From: a virus
Reading direction: 5' to 3' (one strand)
Length of the DNA: 64,000 nucleotides
IMG/VR virus record: IMGVR_UViG_3300046810_000166
Location: 1-64,000 of that record
Made by a program: the position numbers and the translations under genes. Below are positions 16,401-23,375 of the stretch, one piece after another. Positions within the stretch are counted from its first letter, which is position 1. Every line of letters starts with the position of its first letter. The notes beneath the pieces were generated by a model. That model was not told where the DNA came from, did no database searches, and saw nothing but the letters and a program-made list of their open reading frames with translations.

Positions 16401-18671
16401 CCACGCCAGCCACTTGCCCATCAGCTCCTTGGCCTCGGGGCTCAGCGCGGCGACCGCCTCATGCACCTTGACCTTGTCGGCCGCCGACAGCGCCTCGTAG
16501 CCGGCCACGTCTTCCGGGGCGACCCACTCGCCCGGATCATCACCGAGGGAGGCGATGTGCTTGGGCGCGAGCTTCATGGTCAGGATGAAGTTCTTGACCT
16601 CGAAATTATTCTGGAACTCGGGCGGCACCGAGGGCGTTTTCGGCGGCTCGGCAGCCGGCGCCGGCTCGGCCGCGCTGACCTTGGCCGATACCACCTTGAG
16701 CTTCGGGTGCGCGCCGGCCTTCTGGCCCGGCGCCACCTCATGGCGCGAGCCGAGCAGCGCCAGCGCCTCGTTGGCCAGCTTGGCGGCCTTCTTGGCGTAG
16801 TTGTTGCTGCCGAAGCTCATGGCCAGCAGCGCCTGCTTGTCGCCGGCATTGAACGCATCGTGGATCGCCTGCAGCTTGGCGTTGACGCTCTTGGCGTTCA
16901 CGTTCTCCTCGGGCAGCAGGGCGCCGTGCAGCTTCTCGGCGAAGGCCTCGATCTCCTCGTCGCTGGCCTGCGAGACAGCAGGGGCAGGGGCAGCTGCAGG
17001 CGCCTGCTGGGCGCCCGGCGGCACGTAGATGCCCATCTTCTTGGCCACGTGCAGGAAGCCCATGTCGACCAGCGCGGACGACAGCTCGGCGTCTTGGCCG
17101 GGGTTGGCCGCCTGCCATGCCTCGGCCGCTTCCGACATGATGAACGGGCCGCTTTCCTGCGAGTCGGTGAGGAACTTCCACGCCGATTTTTCCGTCGCCT
17201 CCTGCAGCACCCAATGGCCGTCTTTCAGCACCAGCGTGCCGCCCTTGCCCTGCTTGGTGTCGCCCTCTTTCGGGCCGGTGTCGGCGAGCGCGTGCTGCTG
17301 CTTCATCAGCTCCTGCACGGCGTAGGTGTACTTGTGCTTTTTCAGGGCCGCATAGGCGGCGTCGTAGGCCTCGGGCGTGCCGCCTTCCATCTTGACATAC
17401 TGCTGCGCGTGCTCCAGCGCCTCCTTGGCCGAACCGGCGCTGGCCAGCACGTTGTCGAGCTCCAGCGGGACACCATCGGCCGCCGGCTTGGCGCCGCCCT
17501 TGGCCTGCTCCAGCGCGGCCGCGTGCAGCTGGATCAGCAGCTTGCTGTTCGGGGTCTTGCCCTTCCACGACTGGCCCTTCTCCGGGTTCGGCATGGCCTC
17601 CAGCCCTGCCACGTCGCCGGCGGCGGCCATGTCCATGATCTTGGTGCCCAGCTTCTCGTAGTAATCCTTGACGCCCTTCGACTCCTTGCCCTCCTTGAAC
17701 TCGGGCATGGACAGGCCTGCCGGCGCTTCCGGCTCGGCCTTGGGTTCTTCCTTCGGCGCCAGCGCTGGCGCATCGTTCACCATGACCTTCTTTTGCACCT
17801 CGGCCATCGCGGCGGCCATGGCTTCCGAGTGCGGCTTGGGCCAGCCGTGCTTTTTCAGGACCGGCACCACGTCCTTGGCGAACATTTCCAGCTGCTCGCC
17901 GTCCATGGCGCCTTTGCCCTTCGCATAGGTGGCCGCCCAGCTGCTGAGATCCTTCTTGCTGGCAGCGACGAAATACAGCTCGTCCTTGACCTTGCCGTGC
18001 ACGATCTGGTCCGCGTAGTGGGCCGAGTATTCATCGAGCAGGGCCTGCAGCTGGGCATCGTCATCAGCCGGGGCTGGCTCGGGCGCCTTCTCGGGCTCCT
18101 GCTTGGCTTCCGGGGCGGGCTTCGGCTCCTCCTTCGCGGGTGCTGGCGCTGGCGTCGCTGCCTCGGCCGGGGCCTCGTTCGCCGGCGGCTGCTTGGCCAC
18201 CCATGCGGCGTATTCAGCGTCCATCAGCGCGCCATGGCCGGCGGCGTGCACGGCCTCGGTCACTTGCGCCTTCTTCTCGGGCGCGGCCGCGTGGAAGTAT
18301 TTCCAGTCACTCTCGCTGGGCTTCTGCCCGGCCATCAGCTTGGCCTTGAGCTTGACCACGCGCGAGGCGGCCGATTCGGCGTCCTGAATCTGCGTGGCGT
18401 GGTGCATCACCAGCGCGGCCTGATGCTCGGCCGTCAGCGAGGAGAATCCCGGCTCGGTCTTGAGCTGGGCGTGGGCCTTCTTCTGGCTGTAGGTGCCGGC
18501 GCCGCTGGCCACCTTGTGATGATCGTGGTCATCCGCCACGTGCACCATGGCGAAGTGGCCGCCCACCACCTGCCCGTTTTTCTTGGTGAACTGCGGAATC
18601 CAGACCTGCTTTTTGGCAGTGGCTTTCAGGAAGAAAACCGGGGCGGTGAGAGTGCGGAGAAAGTCGAGCAT
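13458..18671 (-). CDS. Giant virion effector: HipA/PI-kinase-like domain plus ADP-ribosyltransferase
   Basis: About 1737 aa; I chose the ATG at 18671, which has GAGGA seven bases upstream. Residues about 20-50 (WIPQFTKKNGQVVGGHF) resemble phage virion N-termini. A long Ala/Lys/Pro-rich helical body follows, with two copies of a DTKQGxxGxLVxKDGxW motif (near residues 470 and 990). Residues about 1140-1380 form a HipA/phosphatidylinositol-kinase-like domain: WYVKTP (Lys near 1182), GNWDAVGLSYDN and YRIDPGGAL (Asp near 1277) as metal-binding loop. The last 170 residues are an R-S-E ADP-ribosyltransferase: LSRRF (about 1617), VSTS (about 1645) and GEDE (ExE about 1689-1691). Late promoter upstream. 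Like T4 Alt it may be packaged and injected (inference). Confidence 0.85.
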   Translation of the reverse strand: MLDFLRTLTAPVFFLKATAKKQVWIPQFTKKNGQVVGGHFAMVHVADDHDHHKVASGAGTYSQKKAHAQLKTEPGFSSLTAEHQAALVMHHATQIQDAESAASRVVKLKAKLMAGQKPSESDWKYFHAAAPEKKAQVTEAVHAAGHGALMDAEYAAWVAKQPPANEAPAEAATPAPAPAKEEPKPAPEAKQEPEKAPEPAPADDDAQLQALLDEYSAHYADQIVHGKVKDELYFVAASKKDLSSWAATYAKGKGAMDGEQLEMFAKDVVPVLKKHGWPKPHSEAMAAAMAEVQKKVMVNDAPALAPKEEPKAEPEAPAGLSMPEFKEGKESKGVKDYYEKLGTKIMDMAAAGDVAGLEAMPNPEKGQSWKGKTPNSKLLIQLHAAALEQAKGGAKPAADGVPLELDNVLASAGSAKEALEHAQQYVKMEGGTPEAYDAAYAALKKHKYTYAVQELMKQQHALADTGPKEGDTKQGKGGTLVLKDGHWVLQEATEKSAWKFLTDSQESGPFIMSEAAEAWQAANPGQDAELSSALVDMGFLHVAKKMGIYVPPGAQQAPAAAPAPAVSQASDEEIEAFAEKLHGALLPEENVNAKSVNAKLQAIHDAFNAGDKQALLAMSFGSNNYAKKAAKLANEALALLGSRHEVAPGQKAGAHPKLKVVSAKVSAAEPAPAAEPPKTPSVPPEFQNNFEVKNFILTMKLAPKHIASLGDDPGEWVAPEDVAGYEALSAADKVKVHEAVAALSPEAKELMGKWLAWHDKKDADAPPDVSGKSLSVQGALAEVQKTIAEGNAAMLEIHMASMEGLAPFKEVYDYAAQQLAKMKGADKQDALISGWKAAIGSGMVPTKEQAAAMEALKGADEGTHWNHENEAFGALTEHLLGSGTINPDDDDANDKVSAHLDKLHQQALGGATPVGLTDSDLAKVNAGGINEDMAEKAKHLAKEGMLAELEAYVAELATNDWPTTSAYAAALATLLAKKQGAEPAAAAEQGPKDGDTKQGADGMLVFKDGRWHKMGDDPKVLKQKADSVPMPKTSGTNTIKVGKAMKELKAAAVSGGAEALAKLLKVDPVAGTVKYKNWADLSYVSQNKYGPACFEMAKYAKQLHDAVAGTKGPSAPADAPAAPAAQKPAAKPAPGGIKTLMVSRILNGGIKNADNWTKTGDQKGSNAGGFYTDSEGQQWYVKTPESDDHVKNELLANKLYAALGIKVPEVQQVKLGGKLSIASKVVDGLKKDPDALKTSDDMLLGFGADAWLGNWDAVGLSYDNAMVDKKGNVYRIDPGGALLYRAQGSAKGAAFGSAVTELDTLRDAAKNPQAASVYGGMTPAQVEESVKQVLLLKDSAIQKLCMAYGPGDKAAREALAAKLIARKADLAAKFPNAAKEAGPKTKVHIAPAPNFKEWKGPGQGLSSKAHINQQNQELADQMQKLAADGKLGELEAMKFQPISYENGAPEGDMQPIAQHKSKHIPLYWNDLLNALKNPIQSIEHMKDAVLETVGGVFGTLISAFDDVKMLTSAASRIGRYAVLGKVDGDPFESWKPAGLSKANGKINSKELYDASMAKYKGLSNIEKEAIKQYTGSSYSSMNNPATGVGSHSNTDYAIAGVDKASVPLKAGTVLSRRFPFHNKADLDKFLSSAEGSILKDFGMVSTSLKSSFWHGQIQLRIVCGEGVKGCFVDRDPTTGGSPISQNPGEDEIILPYGTKFFVRKVHAKGHKFSDEHGDWGKHGGTEYVVEVVALPNS

Positions 18672-18705
18672 GTGCAATCCTCATAGGAGATTGCACTATC
18701 TTGCC

Positions 18706-18713
18706 GTCACGAC
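18706..18713 (-). promoter_or_regulatory. Late-promoter motif GTCGTGAC (giant effector)
   Basis: CTGTCGTGACGGCAAGATAG on the minus strand, 35 bases before the ATG and directly after the terminator of the upstream operon. Confidence 0.75.
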
Positions 18714-18720
18714 AGGGGAT

Positions 18721-18750
18721 AAAAAAAGGGCCGGTGTTGAGCCGGCCCCG
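18721..18750 (-). terminator. Intrinsic terminator of the phosphatase operon
   Basis: Minus strand GGGCCGGC-TCAACA-CCGGCCC followed by seven T. It separates the 21939-18816 operon from the giant gene. Confidence 0.88.
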
Positions 18751-18815
18751 CAAGTCCAAAACAAGATCCACACCAGCAAGTGTGAACCTCAGTGTGCATC
18801 ATTTATTTCCAGTGG

Positions 18816-19664
18816 TCAAGCCTTGGGCGTCACGCGGTAGACCTTGCCGGTCAGGGGCTCGACGGCGGTGAGGCCGTGCACCGGGCTGGCGTTGGCGCGC
18901 TGGGCGAGGAAGGCGCCGGTATCGATGTAGATATGGCTGCCGACGCAACCCACCTGCTCGACCGGCGTGTGGCCGACGAAGGTGGGCGACAGGCCGGCGT
19001 GCTTCGACTCGTCCACGGTGCCATTGATCAGGTCGCGGCCCCACATGACGGACATCGGCACCGGGCTGTGGGTGTCGATGTTCTCCAGATCGCCCTCCAG
19101 ATCCGCGTCCGAGCCGTGATATTCAGCATGGATCACGTTGAAGCGCTGGGCGCCATCGCCGACCACGATGGCCAGCGGCAGCTCGGCCACCTCGGCGGCG
19201 AGGTCCAGCAGCTCCTCCTTGGTGATCGTGGTGGCCCATGCGCCGCCGTTGGCGATCCACAATTGCCAGTCGAACTTGGGCTGGCAGGCAGCATCGAGGA
19301 TCATCTGCTCATGGTTGCCGGCCACCGGGATGAACCACTTCTCGCGGATCAGCGCGAGGCACTTGAGCGAGTCCGGGCCGCGATCGCCGAGGTCGCCCAC
19401 CGAGAACATGCGGTCCTTCTCCTTGTCGAACTTGATCTCGTCCAGCAGCTGCATGAACAGGTCATAGCAGCCGTGCAGGTCGCCGACGACGAAGTCCCGG
19501 CCGATGGTGTTGGTGGCGTAGCGTTCCAGCAGGTTCAAGGGCTCTGCTCCAAGGTTGAGGTTGGCCGGCACTTCGGTCGGCAGGACCGGGGCAGCCTTGC
19601 GCGGCATGGCGGCGGACAGCGCCGAGGTCATCAGGGACATGGGGGGCAGGATGATGCGGCTCAT
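18816..19664 (-). CDS. Lambda/PP2A-type serine-threonine phosphatase
   Basis: 282 aa from the ATG overlapping the upstream stop. Metallophosphoesterase motifs are complete: FVVGDLHGC (about 57), VGDLGDRGPDS (about 85), VAGNHEQM (about 113) with later VIHAEYHG and FVGHTPV metal-binding histidines. Length and order match phage lambda phosphatase with a 50-residue N-terminal extension. It would remove phosphate from Ser/Thr (or Tyr) of host or virion proteins. It is the last gene before a terminator, next to the kinase-like giant protein, which suggests paired addition and removal of phosphate. Confidence 0.87.
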   Translation of the reverse strand: MSRIILPPMSLMTSALSAAMPRKAAPVLPTEVPANLNLGAEPLNLLERYATNTIGRDFVVGDLHGCYDLFMQLLDEIKFDKEKDRMFSVGDLGDRGPDSLKCLALIREKWFIPVAGNHEQMILDAACQPKFDWQLWIANGGAWATTITKEELLDLAAEVAELPLAIVVGDGAQRFNVIHAEYHGSDADLEGDLENIDTHSPVPMSVMWGRDLINGTVDESKHAGLSPTFVGHTPVEQVGCVGSHIYIDTGAFLAQRANASPVHGLTAVEPLTGKVYRVTPKA

Positions 19665-19855
19665 TCGGGACATTTCTCGCAAAAAGGGGCGGTTACAGGG
19701 TTCCGGTGGTCGCACTTCGGGCACTTCCACGCGGGGTTGATCAGGGATGCCGCCGGGTGGGCCTTGGCCAGCTCGCCCAGCCCGGACGACCGATCGACGG
19801 TGGGCACCTTGATGGCTTTGCCGTCGATCGATTCAAAGGTTTCTATGTCAAGCAT
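19661..19855 (-). CDS. Small zinc-ribbon protein
   Basis: 64 aa from an ATG overlapping the previous stop (TGATG). C-terminal CPKCDHRNPVTAPFCEKC is a four-cysteine zinc ribbon (CxxC-x12-CxxC). The N-terminal half is acidic. Probably an adaptor or nucleic-acid-binding protein coupled to the phosphatase. Confidence 0.78.
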   Translation of the reverse strand: MLDIETFESIDGKAIKVPTVDRSSGLGELAKAHPAASLINPAWKCPKCDHRNPVTAPFCEKCPE

Positions 19856-20652
19856 CAGTTCTTCTCCTGCCGGGGCTGCGCCGCGCGGCGCTCCTCCGAC
19901 GATGGGAACGGCCACGGCGCGCGCGGCAGTTCGATGGGAGTGGGCGCGCGCCGGGCCAGCATCTCGGCCATCTCTTTCTTCTCGGCCGGCGTCAGGTCAT
20001 CCTCCAGCGGCAGGGCAGACAACACCTCCTCGTCAGGCTTCGGGGCGGGTGGCGGCGCACGGCGCGCGCGCTGCGTCGGCCCGGCCGGCAGCGGCACGAC
20101 ATGGGGCTGCAGGATCTCGCGCACCGCATGGCTGGCGCTGGCCGGCAGGTCGGAAAGCTCGTCAAGGCGCGGCGCGCGGGCGTTGGCCTGCAGGTTGGCC
20201 TGCAGGGCTTCGCGCGGGCGGCGACGGCGCGGCTCCCTCGACGGGATTACCTGCACCGGAACGGCCGGGGTGATCGGAGCCGCCAGCGGCAGCTCCTCGG
20301 GCTCTTTCTGCTCGGCGGGCGTCAGGCCGGCAAAGTGCGTCGGCTCCTCCAGCATCGCCTTGCCCACGGCGAGGTCGATGGCCTGCAGATCCTCGACCAA
20401 GCCGCGCGCGATCGTGTCGGCTGAGCTGTCATCCGGCAGGTCGATCAGCGGGCGGCCAGCGTCGACTGCGTGCAGGTTGATGCCCGTCAGGCGGCAGGCC
20501 TGCGTGATGTTCACCAACGCGCCGCCATCCGGCACGCACAGCAGCTCGATCTTGACCACGCCCTCGACCAGCTTGCCGGTGTCGGCGTCGAACACGCGCA
20601 GACTCACCGCGTCCGGGCCGCCCAAGAGGTGGATGCGGCGCAGGGCGCTCAC
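19855..20652 (-). CDS. Hypothetical protein with Pro/Arg-rich tail
   Basis: 265 aa from a GTG overlapping the preceding stop (GTGA). The first 85 residues are beta-rich (AVSLRVFDADTGKLVEGVVK) like phage proteins that keep a DxDTG strand; the rest is Pro/Arg/Ala-rich and likely disordered, with RREPRRRRPREA-like basic patches. No function recognised. Confidence 0.68.
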   Translation of the reverse strand: MSALRRIHLLGGPDAVSLRVFDADTGKLVEGVVKIELLCVPDGGALVNITQACRLTGINLHAVDAGRPLIDLPDDSSADTIARGLVEDLQAIDLAVGKAMLEEPTHFAGLTPAEQKEPEELPLAAPITPAVPVQVIPSREPRRRRPREALQANLQANARAPRLDELSDLPASASHAVREILQPHVVPLPAGPTQRARRAPPPAPKPDEEVLSALPLEDDLTPAEKKEMAEMLARRAPTPIELPRAPWPFPSSEERRAAQPRQEKN

Positions 20653-20768
20653 TCGGGGCTCCCGATGTGGATGAAAGCCCATATCAGGCCACGACCCACG
20701 GCGCGGACCAGCAGGTAGGCCGGCACTGACGCGACCATGCCCAGCGCGATCCATTCGATGGGGCTCAT
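20649..20768 (-). CDS. 39-aa single-pass membrane protein
   Basis: Starts at an ATG overlapping the previous stop. IALGMVASVPAYLLVRAVG is a transmembrane helix (about residues 7-25) followed by a short amphipathic end. Too small to classify; similar minis occur in phage operons as membrane-targeting proteins. Confidence 0.65.
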   Translation of the reverse strand: MSPIEWIALGMVASVPAYLLVRAVGRGLIWAFIHIGSPE

Positions 20769-21265
20769 GGGTGCGGCTCCCCGACCTTCTCGGTGCAGGG
20801 GCCCAGCAGGCCGCAGCGCGCGCAATCGGCCGGCGCCGGCTTGCCATCGGCCAGAAGGCTCTGGCTGCAGGCCGGGGTCTGCAGGCTGGCGTCGATGACC
20901 GTGATGTTGACCGAGTCGCCGGTCACGACCACGAAATTCAGGCCCGGCACGGCTTGGGTGATGAACGCGCACAGCCTCTCGCCGTCCTCGACCGACCCAT
21001 TCGGCGACTGGAACACCACCAGCTCGCCCGGCTTGGCGGTGATGCGCTGCACCTCGACCAGCACGGCCGGCAGGGTCGACAGGCTGTTCTTGGCGAACCA
21101 GACCTCGCCCCGGCCGTTATCGAGCAGGTAGCCGCCCACCTCGGGGCGGTGCTGCTCCATCCACGCCGCCGTCATGGCGGCGCCTTCATTGTCCTGCAGG
21201 TGCAGCATCGAGGAGCCGTTCACGCCCTCGGTGATGCGCAGGATCTGGCGGCAGGTGACGGACAT
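20765..21265 (-). CDS. GGYLL-domain hypothetical protein
   Basis: 166 aa. MEQHRPEVGGYLLDNGRGEV matches the N-terminal part of the 28897-29724 protein (KHNPERGGYLVQYEDGYSSY), a small phage domain that often accompanies Gp49-like proteins. The C-terminus carries CARCGLLGPC, a possible zinc site. Function unknown. Confidence 0.72.
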   Translation of the reverse strand: MSVTCRQILRITEGVNGSSMLHLQDNEGAAMTAAWMEQHRPEVGGYLLDNGRGEVWFAKNSLSTLPAVLVEVQRITAKPGELVVFQSPNGSVEDGERLCAFITQAVPGLNFVVVTGDSVNITVIDASLQTPACSQSLLADGKPAPADCARCGLLGPCTEKVGEPHP

Positions 21266-21939
21266 CAGGCATCCCCCTGCTTGGCTGCTTCCGCCATTTC
21301 GCCGTGGCGCTGCAAGTTCGCCTCATGATCGGAATCGGCTTGGGCGCGATCGTGCTCCTCCTGCACGGCGTCATAGGTGCTGGTCGACTCATCGGCGTTG
21401 GTGATCACGATCACATCGTCCTCGCCCACGGTGACGATCTCGCCCCGGTAGAAGTTCAGGGCCTTGCCGCGCTTGGTGGTGATGACGTAGCGGTCATTGT
21501 TTTCATGGGTGACGGCGCGGCCGTGGAAGGTGAACGACCACGGCATGCCATCCACCACGTTGCCGCCGGCATTGATGCCGTACTGGATGAACTCCTCGAA
21601 GGTGTAGCTGACCGGGTAGGCATTGCCGGCCTGCGCGGGCGCGGCAACCGGATCGGCGGCCGGCGGCACCTCGCCCACGTAGGCGAACGCGGTGGGGAAT
21701 TCGGCGGCCGGGATGAAATGGGCTTGGCCTTGGCCGCCACGGCCCGCCATGCCGAGGTAGCCGCCCACCTGCAGGCCGACCTGCGTGGCCCAGCTGGCCG
21801 GCAGGTCGAACTTTTCGCCGCCCTCGACGGTGATGCGCAGGGCCGGCTCGGCCTTGACATCGGCGGGCTGCAGGATCAGCTCGGCGGCGAGGATCTGCGC
21901 GGCGAGCATGCGGAAAGTGGATTGGTAGACCTTGTGCAT
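21265..21939 (-). CDS. Hypothetical protein, first gene of late operon
   Basis: 224 aa; ATG preceded by AGGAGCCACCCG. It starts with a helical segment and continues with beta-rich stretches and TFEEFIQYGINAGGNVVDGM, then an acidic C-terminus. The middle portion (PWSFTFHGRAVTHENNDRYV) resembles proteins seen beside phage Gp49-like genes. Driven by the late motif at 21986-21993. Confidence 0.72.
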   Translation of the reverse strand: MHKVYQSTFRMLAAQILAAELILQPADVKAEPALRITVEGGEKFDLPASWATQVGLQVGGYLGMAGRGGQGQAHFIPAAEFPTAFAYVGEVPPAADPVAAPAQAGNAYPVSYTFEEFIQYGINAGGNVVDGMPWSFTFHGRAVTHENNDRYVITTKRGKALNFYRGEIVTVGEDDVIVITNADESTSTYDAVQEEHDRAQADSDHEANLQRHGEMAEAAKQGDA

Positions 21940-21985
21940 CGGGTGGCTCCTGTTGTTGGTGGTGAAGATCAGGAGCAATTCTGTT

Positions 21986-21993
21986 GTCACGAC
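21986..21993 (-). promoter_or_regulatory. Late-promoter motif GTCGTGAC (21939 operon)
   Basis: AAGTCGTGACAACAGAATTG, 46 bases upstream of the ATG at 21939. Confidence 0.72.
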
Positions 21994-22012
21994 TTTCGGC
22001 GCGGGCATGGTG

Positions 22013-22028
22013 CCGTAATCAATTACGG
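22013..22028. repeat. Short palindrome CCGTAATCAATTACGG
   Basis: Perfect inverted repeat with two-base centre in the otherwise featureless 21994-22170 gap between the divergent late and early units. Possibly a regulator site. Confidence 0.4.
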
Positions 22029-22174
22029 GACCATCTGGCCGGGTTTCGGGCGCGAGAAGGCGGCCGGCGCGTATGAAAACGGCGGGATTTTGGGCGTTCA
22101 GCTGGGGTACACCCTAAGCGAACACAGCAGGAAGCCGCGCCACCGCGTCCGAATAGGGTTGTTTTAAATATTTC

Positions 22175-22204
22175 TTGACAAGTGTCCGACTAACTCTTAG
22201 AGTT
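22175..22204 (+). promoter_or_regulatory. Strong sigma70 promoter with a different palindrome
   Basis: TTGACA (22175-22180), 17-base spacer, TAGAGT (22198-22203). The perfect palindrome AACTCTTAGAGTT (22192-22204) overlaps the -10 box, a different operator from the ACGCATTGCGT set. Drives the plus-strand genes from 22234. Confidence 0.8.
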
Positions 22205-22233
22205 CATCCATACACTTTTTGGAGGGCAATACT

Positions 22234-22707
22234 GTGAATATCAGCAACAATTCTACACCGGCAGCACACTCGCCACTGCCATTCGCGCTTCTGGACGAAA
22301 TGCCGCTGCACATCGTGGACGCCAACGGCGTGAAGATTGCCAAGCCGCTGGCCAACACGAACATGCCGGTGGAGCAGTACCGCGCCAACGCCCAGCTGCT
22401 GGTCGACGCAGCCAACCAGCATGCGGCCCTGATCGCCCGCGAGCGCCAGCTGCTGGACGCCCTGCAGGCCATCGCCAGCCTGCCGGCGGAAGTGACCGGC
22501 CCGGCCGCGCAGCCGCTGACCAAAGCCCGCACGATCGCCGCACAGGCGCTGGCCGGCACCCTGCCCTCGGAGCCGGCCGAGCAGCCGTTTCACATCGTTG
22601 GCGACACGCTGGTCATCGCGCTGCCGAATGGCACCATGAACGTCAACCTCACCACCGGATCGCTGGCTTACATGCCACTGCCGGCCAATCTCGGGAGCGC
22701 AGCATGA
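22234..22707 (+). CDS. Hypothetical early protein
   Basis: 157 aa; GTG start chosen because TTGGAGGGC sits eight bases upstream (an in-frame TTG at 22219 lies on the ribosome site itself). Middle is helical (ALIARERQLLDALQAIASLP); C-terminal strand repeats. The ARERQLLDAL segment resembles helical pieces of other phage early proteins, including AAQREQQLEKSLQA in the next gene. Function unknown. Confidence 0.75.
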   Translation: MNISNNSTPAAHSPLPFALLDEMPLHIVDANGVKIAKPLANTNMPVEQYRANAQLLVDAANQHAALIARERQLLDALQAIASLPAEVTGPAAQPLTKARTIAAQALAGTLPSEPAEQPFHIVGDTLVIALPNGTMNVNLTTGSLAYMPLPANLGSAA

Positions 22708-23117
22708 TCGGCGAAGTCAAAACCTTCATCGACAGCCACGTGACCAACACCCCGCTGCACGGCACCACCTTCAACCGCATGGAGCTGGCCCACAACGATG
22801 TGTGGGCGCTGCGCCAGCTGGTAGACGCGGCCGCACAGCGCGAGCAGCAGCTGGAAAAGTCCCTGCAGGCCTACGTGGACTTCGCCGCGATGCGCCGCCG
22901 CGAGCTGGGCGAGCTGTCGCCGGAAATGGAAGCGGTCGACCTGATGGCGCGCGGCGCGCTGGCCGGCAACCCGCACCAGCCCGATACCCTCGCGTTCTAC
23001 GTTTGGCAGCGCGGCTACACCGGCCTCTCGTTCGGTGGTCATGAGGGCAGCGTGGCGCATGGCTGGCACACCGCCGGCGCCGAGGCCAAGTACCAGCAGC
23101 AGATGAGCCGCAGATGA
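22704..23117 (+). CDS. Hypothetical early protein
   Basis: 137 aa, ATGA-coupled. Helical first 70 residues, then a Trp/Tyr/His-rich C-terminus (FYVWQRGYTGLSFGGHEG). No recognised domain. Confidence 0.72.
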   Translation: MIGEVKTFIDSHVTNTPLHGTTFNRMELAHNDVWALRQLVDAAAQREQQLEKSLQAYVDFAAMRRRELGELSPEMEAVDLMARGALAGNPHQPDTLAFYVWQRGYTGLSFGGHEGSVAHGWHTAGAEAKYQQQMSRR

Positions 23118-23368
23118 GCACCCGCCCCGTCAAAACCGTCTACATGCGCCACGACCGCGAGAGCATCGTCAACAGCGCGAGCAACCCCGAGCGCGCTGTA
23201 GGTCGCGCCGTCGAGCACATGAGGGCGAACAAGTACGATGCCCACACCTGCGAGGTCTACAACGCGGAAACCGCCACGGATTATGTGTCTATGCGCTGGA
23301 CCAAGGCCGGCGAACTGATCATCGTAGAGAAGCAGCAAGGCTACCACCCCACCCCTGAAAGCAACTAA
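23114..23368 (+). CDS. Hypothetical early protein
   Basis: 84 aa, ATGA-coupled. Small alpha-beta protein with a C-terminal beta hairpin (RWTKAGELIIVEKQQGY). No function recognised. Confidence 0.7.
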   Translation: MSTRPVKTVYMRHDRESIVNSASNPERAVGRAVEHMRANKYDAHTCEVYNAETATDYVSMRWTKAGELIIVEKQQGYHPTPESN

Positions 23369-23375
23369 GGACACC

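Noticed and set aside
13704-18686. A 1660-codon plus-strand open frame opposite the giant gene
   Set aside because: GC-rich codon bias opens the opposite strand; its composition (His/Arg/Gly/Leu-rich) is that of an antisense shadow, and the minus frame has clear domains and a ribosome site.
18671-18815. Extra small gene between the giant protein and the phosphatase
   Set aside because: Only the late promoter and terminator are visible in this gap.
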